The position numbers and the translations under genes are program-made. Below the pieces are notes generated by a model. The model did not search any database and was not told where the DNA came from. It saw nothing but the letters and a program-made list of their open reading frames with translations. A stretch of DNA of 64,000 nt from Clostridia bacterium (lineage in GTDB: Bacteria; Bacillota; Clostridia; Oscillospirales; CAG-272): contig JAGAMD010000026.1 of NCBI GenBank assembly GCA_017624905.1, positions 58,344-122,343 on the forward strand, in the 5' to 3' direction. Positions 50,767 to 59,346 of this stretch are shown here, piece by piece. Within the stretch, counting starts at the first letter, position 1, and every line of letters starts with the position of its first letter.

Positions 50767-52449
50767 ATGAAAAAAATCAAACATCTTTTAACAGAATATG
50801 GTGAAAAATTGAATGGTAATGAGTATAACTCATATCCACGTCCGTCTATGGTGCGTGAGTCTTTTCTATCACTTAATGGCAGATGGGAGCTAATAGTCGA
50901 GGGCAAGACCTACGATATTAATGTGCCTTACCCACCGGAATCTATTCTTTCATATGTTAATAAGGTTTTTAACGACGGCACTAGTCTTGTCTACAAAAGG
51001 GACTTTTTTATGCACGATGGCTTCAAAAAGGACAAGGTGCTTTTGCATTTTGGTGCAGTTGACGGGGTGTGCTCTGTTTACCTGAACGAGCATCTTTTGG
51101 GTGTACATTTCGGGGGATACGATAGCTTTAGCTTTGATATAACCGACTATGTAAGGCGTGAAAACTCACTAAGAGTTGAAGTAATAGATACCTTAAAGGG
51201 CTATACCTATCCATACGGAAAGCAATCCTTTAAGCGAGGCGGTATGTGGTACACTCCGATTAGCGGTATTTGGCAAAGCGTTTGGCTTGAAAGCGTACCT
51301 CGTAATTATATTGAAAGCATTAAAATTGATACTCACCAAAAGGGGGCAACCATTCATTTGGAGGGTGCTACAACAGGTGAATGCCACATTGACACTCCAA
51401 ACGGCACAAAAGCCTTCCCTATTATAAACGGTGTTTGTAAGGTTAACATTGAAAATCCTGTTTATTGGTCGCCGGAAAATCCATATTTGTACTATTTCAC
51501 AGCAAAATATGGTCGAGACGAGATAAAATCATATTTTGCACTTCGTACTCTTGAGGTAAAAGAGGTTGACGGTATACCTCGCCTTTGCTTAAACGGTAAG
51601 CCTTATTTCTTTAATGGTGTGCTAGACCAAGGCTACTTTAGTGATGGTATATATACCCCTGCCTCACCAAAGGAATATGAAAACGATATTTTGGCTATGA
51701 AAAATCTTGGATTTAACACCTTGCGTAAGCATATAAAGGTTGAGCCACAAGAGTTTTACTATCAATGTGATAAATTAGGCATGGTTGTTTTCCAAGATAT
51801 GGTCAACAACGGAAAATATTCGTTTTTGCGTGATACGGCATTGCCAACCGTTCTTTCAAAGAAGCTTCCCGCTTGTTTTATGAAACGAACAAAAGCTCAA
51901 AAATCCGCATTTATAGAGTCGATGGAAAAGACTGTAAAACAGCTTTACAACCATCCAAGCATCTGCTACTACACTATTTTCAACGAGGGGTGGGGGCAGT
52001 TTGAATCTGACAGAATGTACTTTTTACTAAAGGACATTGACTCTACACGCTTTGTTGACTCAACCTCCGGTTGGTTTAAGGGCAAAATGAGCGACGTTGA
52101 GAGCTTACACGTATACTTTAAGAAAATCAAGCTTAAAAAATCTGAAAGGCCCATTGTTCTTTCCGAGTTTGGCGGTTATAGCTACAAGGAAAACGGACAC
52201 GTTGCAAACGAAAAGGACACCTACGGCTACAAATTCTTTAAGGAAAATGACAAGTTTGAAAACGCTGTTGTTTCTCTTTACGAAAACGAGGTAATCCCAA
52301 ATATTGAGAAGGGTCTTTGTGGTGCAATCTATACTCAGCTTTCAGATGTTGAGGACGAGACAAATGGATTTTTGACCTATGACAGAAAGGTATTAAAGGT
52401 AAACGAACAAAGAATCCGCAAGGTTATGGAAAAGGCTAAAATTACCTAA
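50767..52449 (+). CDS. Glycoside hydrolase family 2 (beta-galactosidase/glucuronidase type)
   Basis: 560 residues. The N-terminal jelly-roll has SFLSLNGRWELIVEG and VLLHFGAVDGVCSVYLNEHLLGVHFGGY as usual in GH2. A middle Ig-like domain and a TIM barrel follow. Glu407 in IFNEGWGQ is the acid/base and Glu467 in VLSEFGGY the nucleophile. No signal peptide, so it acts on imported oligosaccharides. It is short because the accessory C-terminal domains of larger GH2 enzymes are missing. Start at 50767 after GAGGTG. Substrate not readable. Its last 23 codons are echoed downstream (52506-52571). Confidence 0.9.
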   Translation: MKKIKHLLTEYGEKLNGNEYNSYPRPSMVRESFLSLNGRWELIVEGKTYDINVPYPPESILSYVNKVFNDGTSLVYKRDFFMHDGFKKDKVLLHFGAVDGVCSVYLNEHLLGVHFGGYDSFSFDITDYVRRENSLRVEVIDTLKGYTYPYGKQSFKRGGMWYTPISGIWQSVWLESVPRNYIESIKIDTHQKGATIHLEGATTGECHIDTPNGTKAFPIINGVCKVNIENPVYWSPENPYLYYFTAKYGRDEIKSYFALRTLEVKEVDGIPRLCLNGKPYFFNGVLDQGYFSDGIYTPASPKEYENDILAMKNLGFNTLRKHIKVEPQEFYYQCDKLGMVVFQDMVNNGKYSFLRDTALPTVLSKKLPACFMKRTKAQKSAFIESMEKTVKQLYNHPSICYYTIFNEGWGQFESDRMYFLLKDIDSTRFVDSTSGWFKGKMSDVESLHVYFKKIKLKKSERPIVLSEFGGYSYKENGHVANEKDTYGYKFFKENDKFENAVVSLYENEVIPNIEKGLCGAIYTQLSDVEDETNGFLTYDRKVLKVNEQRIRKVMEKAKIT

Positions 52450-52503
52450 CAATCCCTCCGTCACATCTTGCGATGTGCCACCTCCCTTTGCACAAAGGAG
52501 GCA
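52450..52503. repeat. REP-like palindromic element
   Basis: CACATC/GATGTG (52462-52477) and CCTCC-CTTT/AAAGGAGG (52481-52501) form two adjacent hairpins in a CCCTCCGTCAC context. It looks like a dispersed intergenic element of gut Clostridia, judged by resemblance only. Confidence 0.55.
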
Positions 52504-52505
52504 AT

Positions 52506-52571
52506 GACAGAAAAAGCTGTAAGGCAAAAGAACAAAGAATCCGTGAGGTTATGGAAAAGGTAAAGATATAA
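52506..52571 (+). pseudogene. Duplicated 3-prime end of the GH2 gene
   Basis: Translates as DRKSCKAKEQRIREVMEKVKI followed by stop, in parallel with the true GH2 end DRKVLKVNEQRIRKVMEKAK. About three quarters of the codons agree. It has no start and lies just after the REP-like element, so it is a leftover of a tandem copy or a partial duplication. Confidence 0.7.
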
Positions 52572-52577
52572 AGAAAG

Positions 52578-52604
52578 CCCTGTGTGCGAAAAACGTACAC
52601 AGGG
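52578..52604. terminator. Terminator between GH2 remnant and ribokinase gene
   Basis: CCCTGTGT pairs with ACACAGGG around an 11-nt loop, followed by TCCTATTTTTATTT on the + strand. Confidence 0.7.
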
Positions 52605-52612
52605 TCCTATTT

Positions 52613-53482
52613 TTATTTATAGCTTTCTACCTCGTCAAGGCTAGGCACAGACATTTGTGCGCCTCGTTTTGTACAAGCAATAGATGCACAAAGTGAGCCA
52701 AACGCCATTGACTCCTCTATGCTCTTTCCCTCAGCGAGTTTAACGCAAAGTCCACCGGAGGCAGTATCCCCTGCCGCAGTTGTATCAACAGCTTTAACCT
52801 TTAAGCAAGGGTAGATTTTTGAGTCATTTTTTGTTGCTATTTCATAGCCTTGACTGCCAAGAGTGGTTATAACTGTTTCTATGCCACAACCAAAAAGCTC
52901 CTCCTTGCCACCTAGTATTTCAAGCTCGGTTTCGTTTGGAGTTATTATATCAACATATTTTAGATATTTCTTTATTTCCTTATTAGCCGGTGCCGGATTT
53001 AACACGACTAAAAGCCCCTTTTCCTTTGCTCTTTTTAGCCCGTAGCCAACTATGTCAATTGGGTTTTCAAGCTGAGTTAAAAATATATCGCCAACAGTCG
53101 CTTTTTCAAGGAAGCTATCAATATCAGCCTCACTAACACAAGCGTTAGCTCCTGCGTCGATAATTATACGATTTTCGCCCTCTGTAACTACAATTACAGC
53201 CACTCCTGTGGATGTTTTTTCAACCTTTTTGACAAATTGTGTGTTTACGCCAACACTGTTTAAGCTACTAAGAAGTGCTTCTCCAAATGAGTCATTTCCA
53301 ACTGCTCCGCACATAAAGGCTCTACCACCAAGCTTGCCGCACGCATATGCTTGATTAGCTCCCTTGCCACCTGCGTTTGTCATAAAGTCGCTTCCTCTTA
53401 AGGTTTCTCCACCGACGGGCATATACGGTGCGTTTATAACAAGGTCATAATTTAAGCTACCCACAATAAATATGTTTTTCAT
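52613..53482 (-). CDS. rbsK: PfkB-family sugar kinase, ribokinase type
   Basis: 289 residues. The first PfkB signature region has GGETLRGSDFMTNAGGKGANQA (read as two adjoining motifs GGETLRGSDF and GGKGANQA). The second is AVDTTAAGDTASGGL, with the catalytic Asp in AAGD. The NPAPA and TPNETE segments are those of ribokinases. It phosphorylates ribose or a similar pentose or nucleoside. Start at 53482 with AAGGAG upstream; the longer frame is unsupported. It has its own promoter and no rbs transport genes nearby, so the substrate stays uncertain. Confidence 0.85.
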   Translation of the reverse strand: MKNIFIVGSLNYDLVINAPYMPVGGETLRGSDFMTNAGGKGANQAYACGKLGGRAFMCGAVGNDSFGEALLSSLNSVGVNTQFVKKVEKTSTGVAVIVVTEGENRIIIDAGANACVSEADIDSFLEKATVGDIFLTQLENPIDIVGYGLKRAKEKGLLVVLNPAPANKEIKKYLKYVDIITPNETELEILGGKEELFGCGIETVITTLGSQGYEIATKNDSKIYPCLKVKAVDTTAAGDTASGGLCVKLAEGKSIEESMAFGSLCASIACTKRGAQMSVPSLDEVESYK

Positions 53483-53510
53483 AATCGCTCCTTGATACAT
53501 CATTAATATA

Positions 53511-53539
53511 ATTATATATTAAAATGAAAAAATCTTCAA
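53511..53539 (-). promoter_or_regulatory. Promoter of the ribokinase gene
   Basis: Minus strand TTGAAG (53539-53534), 17 nt, TATAAT (53516-53511). Confidence 0.65.
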
Positions 53540-53546
53540 GCACTAC

Positions 53547-53575
53547 TTGACAAATAAGGTCGAAAAGATTATACT
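53547..53575 (+). promoter_or_regulatory. Promoter of the anion permease gene
   Basis: TTGACA (53547-53552), 17 nt, TATACT (53570-53575), about 34 nt before the start. It is nearly back-to-back with the ribokinase promoter. Confidence 0.7.
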
Positions 53576-53609
53576 TGCTTATGATTTATCAAGGAAAGGG
53601 GGATTTTAT

Positions 53610-54785
53610 ATGAAGTCGAGTGAAAAAAAGGCACAACACGCATCGTTTAAGGAGCTGATTTTAGCTATTAGACTAAGAAGCGTTTCCTTTATAAAAAAGA
53701 ATATAGTTATGGTTATTGCTCTTTGTATTGCAATAATTACCTCATTTATAATCCCACCTGATAGTGCTTACCTAGATTACTTTGATTTTAAAACATTATC
53801 GTGCTTATTTACTACTCTTGCCGTGGTTTGTGCTTTAAAGAATATAAGATTCTTTTATATAATTGCAAGAAAAATTGTTAGTATTTTTAAAACAACTAAA
53901 ATTGCTATACTTGTTTTGGTTTATATCACCTTTTTAGGCTCGATGCTACTTGCAAACGATATGGCATTACTTACATTTTTACCCCTTGGTTACTTTGTTT
54001 TAAGCTCAACGGGTAAAGAAAAGTATATGGCTTTTACCTTTATAATGCAAAATATCGCAGCAAATCTCGGTGGTATGCTAACGCCCTTTGGCAACCCGCA
54101 AAACCTTTATTTATACTCGTTTTTTGAAATCCCCACGCTTGAGTTTATGGGAATAATGCTCCCACCATTTGTCCTCTCCGTTACCTTGATTACTGCTTGT
54201 TGCCTTATTTTTGTAAAAAGCGAATCGCTTGAAATCAACAACGAATCAGTTAAATTGCCTAAGGCTCGTACTATAATTTATCTATTGCTTTTTGCACTTT
54301 CAATTATAGTAATTTTCCGTTTTATACCTTATCAAATAGCACTTATAGCAGTTCCGCTTGTCCTTATTTTTATGGACAGACGTGCGCTACTCAAGGTTGA
54401 CTATCCCTTGCTTTTAACCTTTGTATTTTTCTTTATCTTTGCCGGAAATATGGCAAGAATTGACGCAGTTAAGGACTTCTTTTCCTGGCTACTTGACAAA
54501 AACACACTTCTTTTCTCGGCACTTTCCTGTCAGGTTATCAGTAACGTGCCAAGTGCCATATTGCTATCGCAATTTACAACCAAGTATAACGAGCTTTTAC
54601 TCGGTGTAAACATTGGTGGCGTCGGCTCACTTATCTCATCCCTTGCAAGTCTAATCACATTGCGTGAATACATAAACCACAATCCACGTGGCACAAAGAA
54701 ATATATTCTTCTCTTTAGTGCATTTAACTTTGGATTTTTGCTTGTATTACTCGGCTTTTGCACAGCTTGGAATTTAATATTTTAA
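53610..54785 (+). CDS. Ion-transporter superfamily anion permease (SLC13/CitM/ArsB type)
   Basis: A 391-residue membrane protein with ten or eleven helices. Two re-entrant-loop style motifs are typical of this superfamily: NIAANLGGMLTPFGNPQNLY in the first half and CQVISNVPSAILLSQF in the second. It probably moves a carboxylate or another anion with Na+ or H+. The start at 53610 follows AAAGGGGG; the frame from 53547 begins at the promoter and is rejected. Monocistronic. Substrate cannot be deduced. Confidence 0.83.
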   Translation: MKSSEKKAQHASFKELILAIRLRSVSFIKKNIVMVIALCIAIITSFIIPPDSAYLDYFDFKTLSCLFTTLAVVCALKNIRFFYIIARKIVSIFKTTKIAILVLVYITFLGSMLLANDMALLTFLPLGYFVLSSTGKEKYMAFTFIMQNIAANLGGMLTPFGNPQNLYLYSFFEIPTLEFMGIMLPPFVLSVTLITACCLIFVKSESLEINNESVKLPKARTIIYLLLFALSIIVIFRFIPYQIALIAVPLVLIFMDRRALLKVDYPLLLTFVFFFIFAGNMARIDAVKDFFSWLLDKNTLLFSALSCQVISNVPSAILLSQFTTKYNELLLGVNIGGVGSLISSLASLITLREYINHNPRGTKKYILLFSAFNFGFLLVLLGFCTAWNLIF

Positions 54786-54787
54786 TA

Positions 54788-54816
54788 AAAAGCAGACACC
54801 GTTTGATGTCTGCTTT
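54788..54816. terminator. Bidirectional terminator between permease and OadG-like gene
   Basis: AAAAGCAGACA pairs with TGTCTGCTTT around an 8-nt loop; T-run follows. The stem resembles that at 6366. Confidence 0.8.
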
Positions 54817-54820
54817 ATTT

Positions 54821-55348
54821 TTATTGCTTATTCTCTTTTGATTGTCTTGCTTTTTCAACTACTGTGTTAAGTACAAGAATGAATGTGATAATTACGCCTG
54901 TTACAATAAAGATACCGAGCATACCAAAGCAAAGAATTAGGGCTGAGTCGCTTATTGCTTTTTCTCTTTCCGCCCATGGCTTACCAAAGATACCCATTAT
55001 GTCTTGGTTCTTTTGCACCTGTCTGCCACAGTCAGCACAGTAAACGCCCTCTATTTCGTTATCCTTACAGGTTTGACACTCCACTTGAGACGCACCACAG
55101 CTTGGACAAAACTTTGCAAACAGGTCGGAAATTGGCTCCCCACAATCCTCGCTTATACAGAGCTTTGCGTTGTGCTCCGGATTTTTATCGCAAAGATACA
55201 GGTTGTCAAATTCTGCCTCCTTTAATACGCCATCGCATTTCTCTATTGGGCAACTGATAGGCTCTTCCTTTTTGCCACAGGATGCAAATAAAAATACTGA
55301 AAGCAAGCAAAGTGCTAAAATTACTACTGATAAAATTCTCTTTTTCAT
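54821..55348 (-). CDS. Lipoprotein with multiple Cys pairs and an OadG-like C-terminal helix
   Basis: 175 residues. The lipobox is LFASC24. Five zinc-ribbon-like Cys pairs follow (CPIEKC, CISEDC, CPSC, CQTC, CADC). Near the C-terminus is one membrane helix (about 136-161, ILCFGMLGIFIVTGVIITF) with a basic tail. That helix resembles the short gamma subunit OadG of sodium-pumping decarboxylases (GMLGIFIV-type). The gene directly follows oadB by 12 nt, the position expected for oadG. It may be a gamma subunit with a metal-binding outer domain. AAGGAGG precedes the ATG. Last gene of the nine-gene operon. Confidence 0.75.
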   Translation of the reverse strand: MKKRILSVVILALCLLSVFLFASCGKKEEPISCPIEKCDGVLKEAEFDNLYLCDKNPEHNAKLCISEDCGEPISDLFAKFCPSCGASQVECQTCKDNEIEGVYCADCGRQVQKNQDIMGIFGKPWAEREKAISDSALILCFGMLGIFIVTGVIITFILVLNTVVEKARQSKENKQ

Positions 55349-55360
55349 ATCAGCACCTCC

Positions 55361-56488
55361 TTACATTACATTTTGCACAAAGGCAAGAAGTAGTCCACCG
55401 GCGATAACTGAGGCTACCTGACCTGATACATTTACACCGATTGAGTGCATAAGTAAGAAGTTTTGGTTGTCTGCCTCAAGGCCGAGCTTGTGTACAACAC
55501 GTGCTGACATTGGGAATGCTGAAATACCTGCAGCACCTATCATTGGATTGATTTTCTTCTTTGTGAACAGGTTCATAAATTTAGCGAGCATAACACCTGC
55601 AAATGTATCAAATGTAAATGCTACAAGTCCAAGACCGATAATTATGATTGTTTCCCATCTTAAAAATTCACTTGCTGTCATTCTTGATGCGATTGTAATG
55701 CCTAGGAAGATTGTTATTAGGTTAGCAAGTACCTTTTGTGCTGTTTCTGAAAGTGAGTTAAGAACTCCACATTCACGAATTAGGTTACCGAACATTAAAA
55801 ATCCTATAAGTGCAACTGCGTCAGGAGCTACAAGACCTACAATAACTGTAACTACGATTGGGAAAAGGATTTTTGTAAGCTTTGAAACCTTTCTGCCCTT
55901 GTAATCCATACGGATAAGTCTTTCCTTTTTGGTTGTGCATAGCTTGATAATCGGTGGCTGTACAACCGGCACAAGTGCCATATACGAGTATGCGGCAACC
56001 ATTATAGCTGCTGTGTAGTTTGAATTTAGCATATTGGCAACGAAGATTGATGTTGGGCCATCAGCTGCACCGATAATAGCGATTGATGCTGCATCCTTAA
56101 TATCAAAGCCAATAAGCGATGCTGCACACAAGGTAAAGAATATACCGAATTGTGCTGCTGCACCAAATAGCATTAGCTTAGGATTTGTAAGAAGTGGCTC
56201 AAAGTCTATCATTGCACCTATACCTATAAACAGGATAAGTGGAAATAGCTCGTGTGAATTAATTCCTATTTCAAATAGGTGGTCAATAACCTCACTAGCT
56301 CCTGAGTTTGGTAGGTTTACAAGAATTGCTCCAAAGCCCATTGGCAAAAGTAAGGTTGGCTCCATTTCCTTTTTTATTGCAAGGAAGATTAAAACTCCTC
56401 CAATAATCCACATTACTATCATTTTCCAACCGTCACCTTGGAAAAGCTCAAGTATATTTGTCCATAAAACGCTTAAATCGAAATTCAC
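55361..56488 (-). CDS. oadB: Sodium-pumping oxaloacetate/methylmalonyl-CoA decarboxylase beta subunit
   Basis: 375 residues, about nine to eleven helices, with LLLPMGFGAILVNLP, GIGAMIDFEPLL, IGAADGPTSIFVAN and ISAFPMSARVVHK as in OadB/MmdB/GcdB. It couples decarboxylation of a biotin-bound carboxyl group to Na+ export. The alpha subunit and biotin carrier are not in this window. It starts at GTG (56488) with GGAG about 8 nt upstream. Placed between a cysteine desulfurase and a zinc-ribbon OadG-like gene. Confidence 0.93.
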   Translation of the reverse strand: MNFDLSVLWTNILELFQGDGWKMIVMWIIGGVLIFLAIKKEMEPTLLLPMGFGAILVNLPNSGASEVIDHLFEIGINSHELFPLILFIGIGAMIDFEPLLTNPKLMLFGAAAQFGIFFTLCAASLIGFDIKDAASIAIIGAADGPTSIFVANMLNSNYTAAIMVAAYSYMALVPVVQPPIIKLCTTKKERLIRMDYKGRKVSKLTKILFPIVVTVIVGLVAPDAVALIGFLMFGNLIRECGVLNSLSETAQKVLANLITIFLGITIASRMTASEFLRWETIIIIGLGLVAFTFDTFAGVMLAKFMNLFTKKKINPMIGAAGISAFPMSARVVHKLGLEADNQNFLLMHSIGVNVSGQVASVIAGGLLLAFVQNVM

Positions 56489-56502
56489 TTTTTTCTCTCC
56501 GT

Positions 56503-57666
56503 TTATTTTCTAACTAATTTATTTATAGCCTCATTTAGTGCATCAAAAAGCATTTCTGCCTCGTCCCTTGTGTTTTGTGGGCACAACGAGATACGCACAG
56601 AGGAATCTATACTGTCCTTATCAAGTCCAAAGCCAACAAGTGCCGGACTTATCTTTTTTTGTGAGTTTGATGAGCAGGCAGAACCGCTTGAAACATAAAT
56701 TCCCTTGCTCGACAGAAAATGAAGAAGTGTTTCACTCCTTATTCCCTTAACTGTTATGTTCACTATGTGAGGTGCACTCGTTTGTGGCTTGTTTACACGG
56801 ATGCCATCAATTTTTTCACACCCCTCAATTATGTACTCCTTCAAGGAGGACATAGCCTCACAATCTTCTAAAAGAGCTTCCATATGCTCCCCGACTGCCT
56901 CACCAAATGCACAAATTGAATAAACATTTTCAGTGCCGGAACGCAAATTTTCCTCCTGCCCACCACCGAGCATTATAGGAGCGATTTTCTTTGCTTTAAT
57001 CAGCTCCGGACTGATATATAAAGCACCAACACCCTTCGGTCCGTTTACCTTGTGTGAGCTTATCGAAATTAGGTCAGCCCCAATCGACTTCTTGGTAAAC
57101 TTAACCTTTAGATAGGATTGCACACAGTCCGTGTGGCAAATAGCCTCCGGTGAAAGTCTTTTTACTATTTCAAACGCATTTTTTATATCGTAAAGTGCGC
57201 CTGTTTCGTTGTTTACGTGCATAAATGTGGCTAAAATTGTGCCACCTGCGTTTTCCCTTATAAAATCAAGGTCAAGTATGCCGTTTTTGGTAGGCACACG
57301 CACAACATTAAAGCCGATGCTTTCAAGATAAGCAAGTGGCTCACTAACCGAGGAATGCTCTCCCGCTGTTGTTAAAATCTTTTCATTTCCACGTCTTTTT
57401 TTAGCAAGAGCTGTGCCTAAAATTGCAATATTGTTTGACTCTGTTCCGCCTGAGGTGAAAATAATCTCACCACGGCTAGGTCTTTCAATGCCGAGGCTTT
57501 TGGCAATTATCATTCTTGCCTCGCTTAGACGTTTCTCGCTATCAAGTCCAAGCGCGTGGAGCGATGATGGATTACCATAATGCTCCCTTGCCACCTCGTT
57601 TAATTTGGACAAGGCTCTTTCACTAATTTTAGTGGTTGCACTGTTATCAAAATATACTATTTTCAT
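56503..57666 (-). CDS. Cysteine desulfurase (NifS/IscS-like)
   Basis: A 387-residue PLP enzyme. It has YFDNSATTKIS (5-15), TSGGTESNN (71-79), HTDCVQ, the Schiff base Lys206 in ISSHKVNGPKG, and the sulfur-accepting Cys331 in SSGSACSS on a short loop. It frees sulfur from cysteine for Fe-S clusters or tRNA thiolation. No IscU or ThiI gene follows. It is 1 nt after the lipoprotein gene and 14 nt before oadB in the operon. Confidence 0.93.
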   Translation of the reverse strand: MKIVYFDNSATTKISERALSKLNEVAREHYGNPSSLHALGLDSEKRLSEARMIIAKSLGIERPSRGEIIFTSGGTESNNIAILGTALAKKRRGNEKILTTAGEHSSVSEPLAYLESIGFNVVRVPTKNGILDLDFIRENAGGTILATFMHVNNETGALYDIKNAFEIVKRLSPEAICHTDCVQSYLKVKFTKKSIGADLISISSHKVNGPKGVGALYISPELIKAKKIAPIMLGGGQEENLRSGTENVYSICAFGEAVGEHMEALLEDCEAMSSLKEYIIEGCEKIDGIRVNKPQTSAPHIVNITVKGIRSETLLHFLSSKGIYVSSGSACSSNSQKKISPALVGFGLDKDSIDSSVRISLCPQNTRDEAEMLFDALNEAINKLVRK

Positions 57667-57667
57667 A

Positions 57668-58357
57668 TTACTTCTTTGGTATAAAATTATCTACTATGCT
57701 TTGCATATCCTCTTTGTATTGGCTGTCATTAAATGAAACATCCTCAATGCTTGTATCCTTTACAATTTCTCCGCCCTCTTGTCTAACATTTTGCGGGAAG
57801 TTAAAGGTTATTACATAGTAGTTTTGCTCGTGTATAATTACATTTGTGTAATACTTATAGTAAAGGTCGCCGTACTTAGCGGTATATACATATTCTCTTG
57901 CACTGCTTTCCCCAAGAGTAAAGTCTCTTGGCTCACTTGCAGAAAACTCCTTGAAAAGTCCGTTGTTAGTGTTAGCATCTGAGCCGTCGCCAACTTGGTC
58001 AAACTCGCCTGTAAGCTGAGATTTTAGCTTGTTAAAATAGTCATCAAATAGTCTGTTGTTTCTTTCCTCGTTGGTTTCTCCCTCAACGCCCTTGTCGCTA
58101 ATAAGATAGTAAACAGAGTTGACTGTAACATTTGATAAGTCTCCGGTTGTACCAACTATTGTTTTGCTTGTAGCCTGTGCAAGACCAAAGTCGGAGTTTG
58201 TTTCAATGACCTCCCAGCTTTCCGGCACAAACATAGTATAAAAATCGTTTTCCTCGCAAATCTTCATTCCCTTTGGCACGTCAGTATCCTTGCCACAGGA
58301 TACAAGAGCAAGTACTAAAAATATAACGCTGATAGATATAGCTATAAATCTTTTCAT
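57668..58357 (-). CDS. PsbP-like lipoprotein of unknown function
   Basis: 229 residues. A lipoprotein signal ends in LALVSC. The mature part (FYTMFVPESWEVIETNSDFGLAQ at its start, DNFIPKK at its end) has the short amphipathic pattern of PsbP/MOG1-type domains, common in clostridial lipoproteins. Acidic overall. It lies between an M42 peptidase gene and the desulfurase gene with spacings of 11 and 1 nt. Role unknown. Confidence 0.78.
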   Translation of the reverse strand: MKRFIAISISVIFLVLALVSCGKDTDVPKGMKICEENDFYTMFVPESWEVIETNSDFGLAQATSKTIVGTTGDLSNVTVNSVYYLISDKGVEGETNEERNNRLFDDYFNKLKSQLTGEFDQVGDGSDANTNNGLFKEFSASEPRDFTLGESSAREYVYTAKYGDLYYKYYTNVIIHEQNYYVITFNFPQNVRQEGGEIVKDTSIEDVSFNDSQYKEDMQSIVDNFIPKK

Positions 58358-58368
58358 CTTTTTTATCC

Positions 58369-59343
58369 TTATAGTTTATTTGAAAGTGCAACTGTTAGCT
58401 TAACCGCTTCCTTGATATCAACCATATCAATCATCTCACAGCTTGAGTGAATATATGCTGATGGGATTGAAATTGCACCGACCTTGACGCCCTTACCCGC
58501 AACCTGCATAGAAGCAGCATCTGTGCCACCGAAAAGCAGCATCTCGTTTTGGAACTTGATTCCTTCCTCTGTTGCAATTTCTCTCATTTTAGAGACTAGG
58601 TCGGGAGAACAAATTGTGCTTGGGTCCTTAATCTTTATAGCACAACCACCACCGAGCTTAACATCCATAGGCTTAGAGCCCGGCTTGTCGCCCGTTGCAG
58701 TTACGTCAAGAACAATTCCAATGTCAGGAGCAATACCAAAGGCTGCAGGACGTGAGCCACGACCACCAACCTCCTCTTGTACTGAAAATACAAAATATAA
58801 ATCGTTGTCGCTCTTAACCTCTTTTAATGCTTCAAGCAAGATAGCACAGCCTACTCTATCATCAAACGGTCTGCCCACATATCTTTGATTTTGTAGCTTT
58901 CTGAATTTAGGAACAGGAACAAAAAAGTCGCCAATCTGTACCTTTTTCTCGGCTTGCTTTTTGGTTTTTGCACCAATGTCGATATAAACGCTTTCCCATT
59001 TTGGCACATCATTTGATGACTCAGGAACGATAACACCATATGTTCCGTTTTCGCTTACAACCTCACCATATGATGCACTGATAGCATTGACTCCGCCAAC
59101 GGGTGAAACTCTTATGTTGCCACTATCATCAATAAATGTAACAAAAAAGCCTATCTCATCCATATGAGCACAAAGCATAATTTTCTTGCCGTTGCCTTTT
59201 TTTCTCACAATTAGGTTGCCCATAGGGTCTGTTGTTATCTCGTCTGCATAAGGAGAAGCCTCGTTTTTGATAACCTCTCTTATTTTGTCCTCTCTGCCCG
59301 AAACAGAGGGTGTAAACATAAGCCTTTTAATTAATTCTGTCAT
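58369..59343 (-). CDS. M42-family aminopeptidase, paralogue 1
   Basis: 324 residues. Metal ligands and catalytic residues of M42 are present: CAHMDEIGF, PFDDRVGCA, QEEVGGRGS (catalytic and bridging Glu pair), VLDVTATGD and AYIHSSCEM. M42 enzymes are cytoplasmic, usually dodecameric cobalt/zinc aminopeptidases that trim short peptides. Third of three adjacent M42 genes (3 nt gap). The different sequences suggest different side-chain preferences. Confidence 0.9.
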   Translation of the reverse strand: MTELIKRLMFTPSVSGREDKIREVIKNEASPYADEITTDPMGNLIVRKKGNGKKIMLCAHMDEIGFFVTFIDDSGNIRVSPVGGVNAISASYGEVVSENGTYGVIVPESSNDVPKWESVYIDIGAKTKKQAEKKVQIGDFFVPVPKFRKLQNQRYVGRPFDDRVGCAILLEALKEVKSDNDLYFVFSVQEEVGGRGSRPAAFGIAPDIGIVLDVTATGDKPGSKPMDVKLGGGCAIKIKDPSTICSPDLVSKMREIATEEGIKFQNEMLLFGGTDAASMQVAGKGVKVGAISIPSAYIHSSCEMIDMVDIKEAVKLTVALSNKL

Positions 59344-59346
59344 AGC

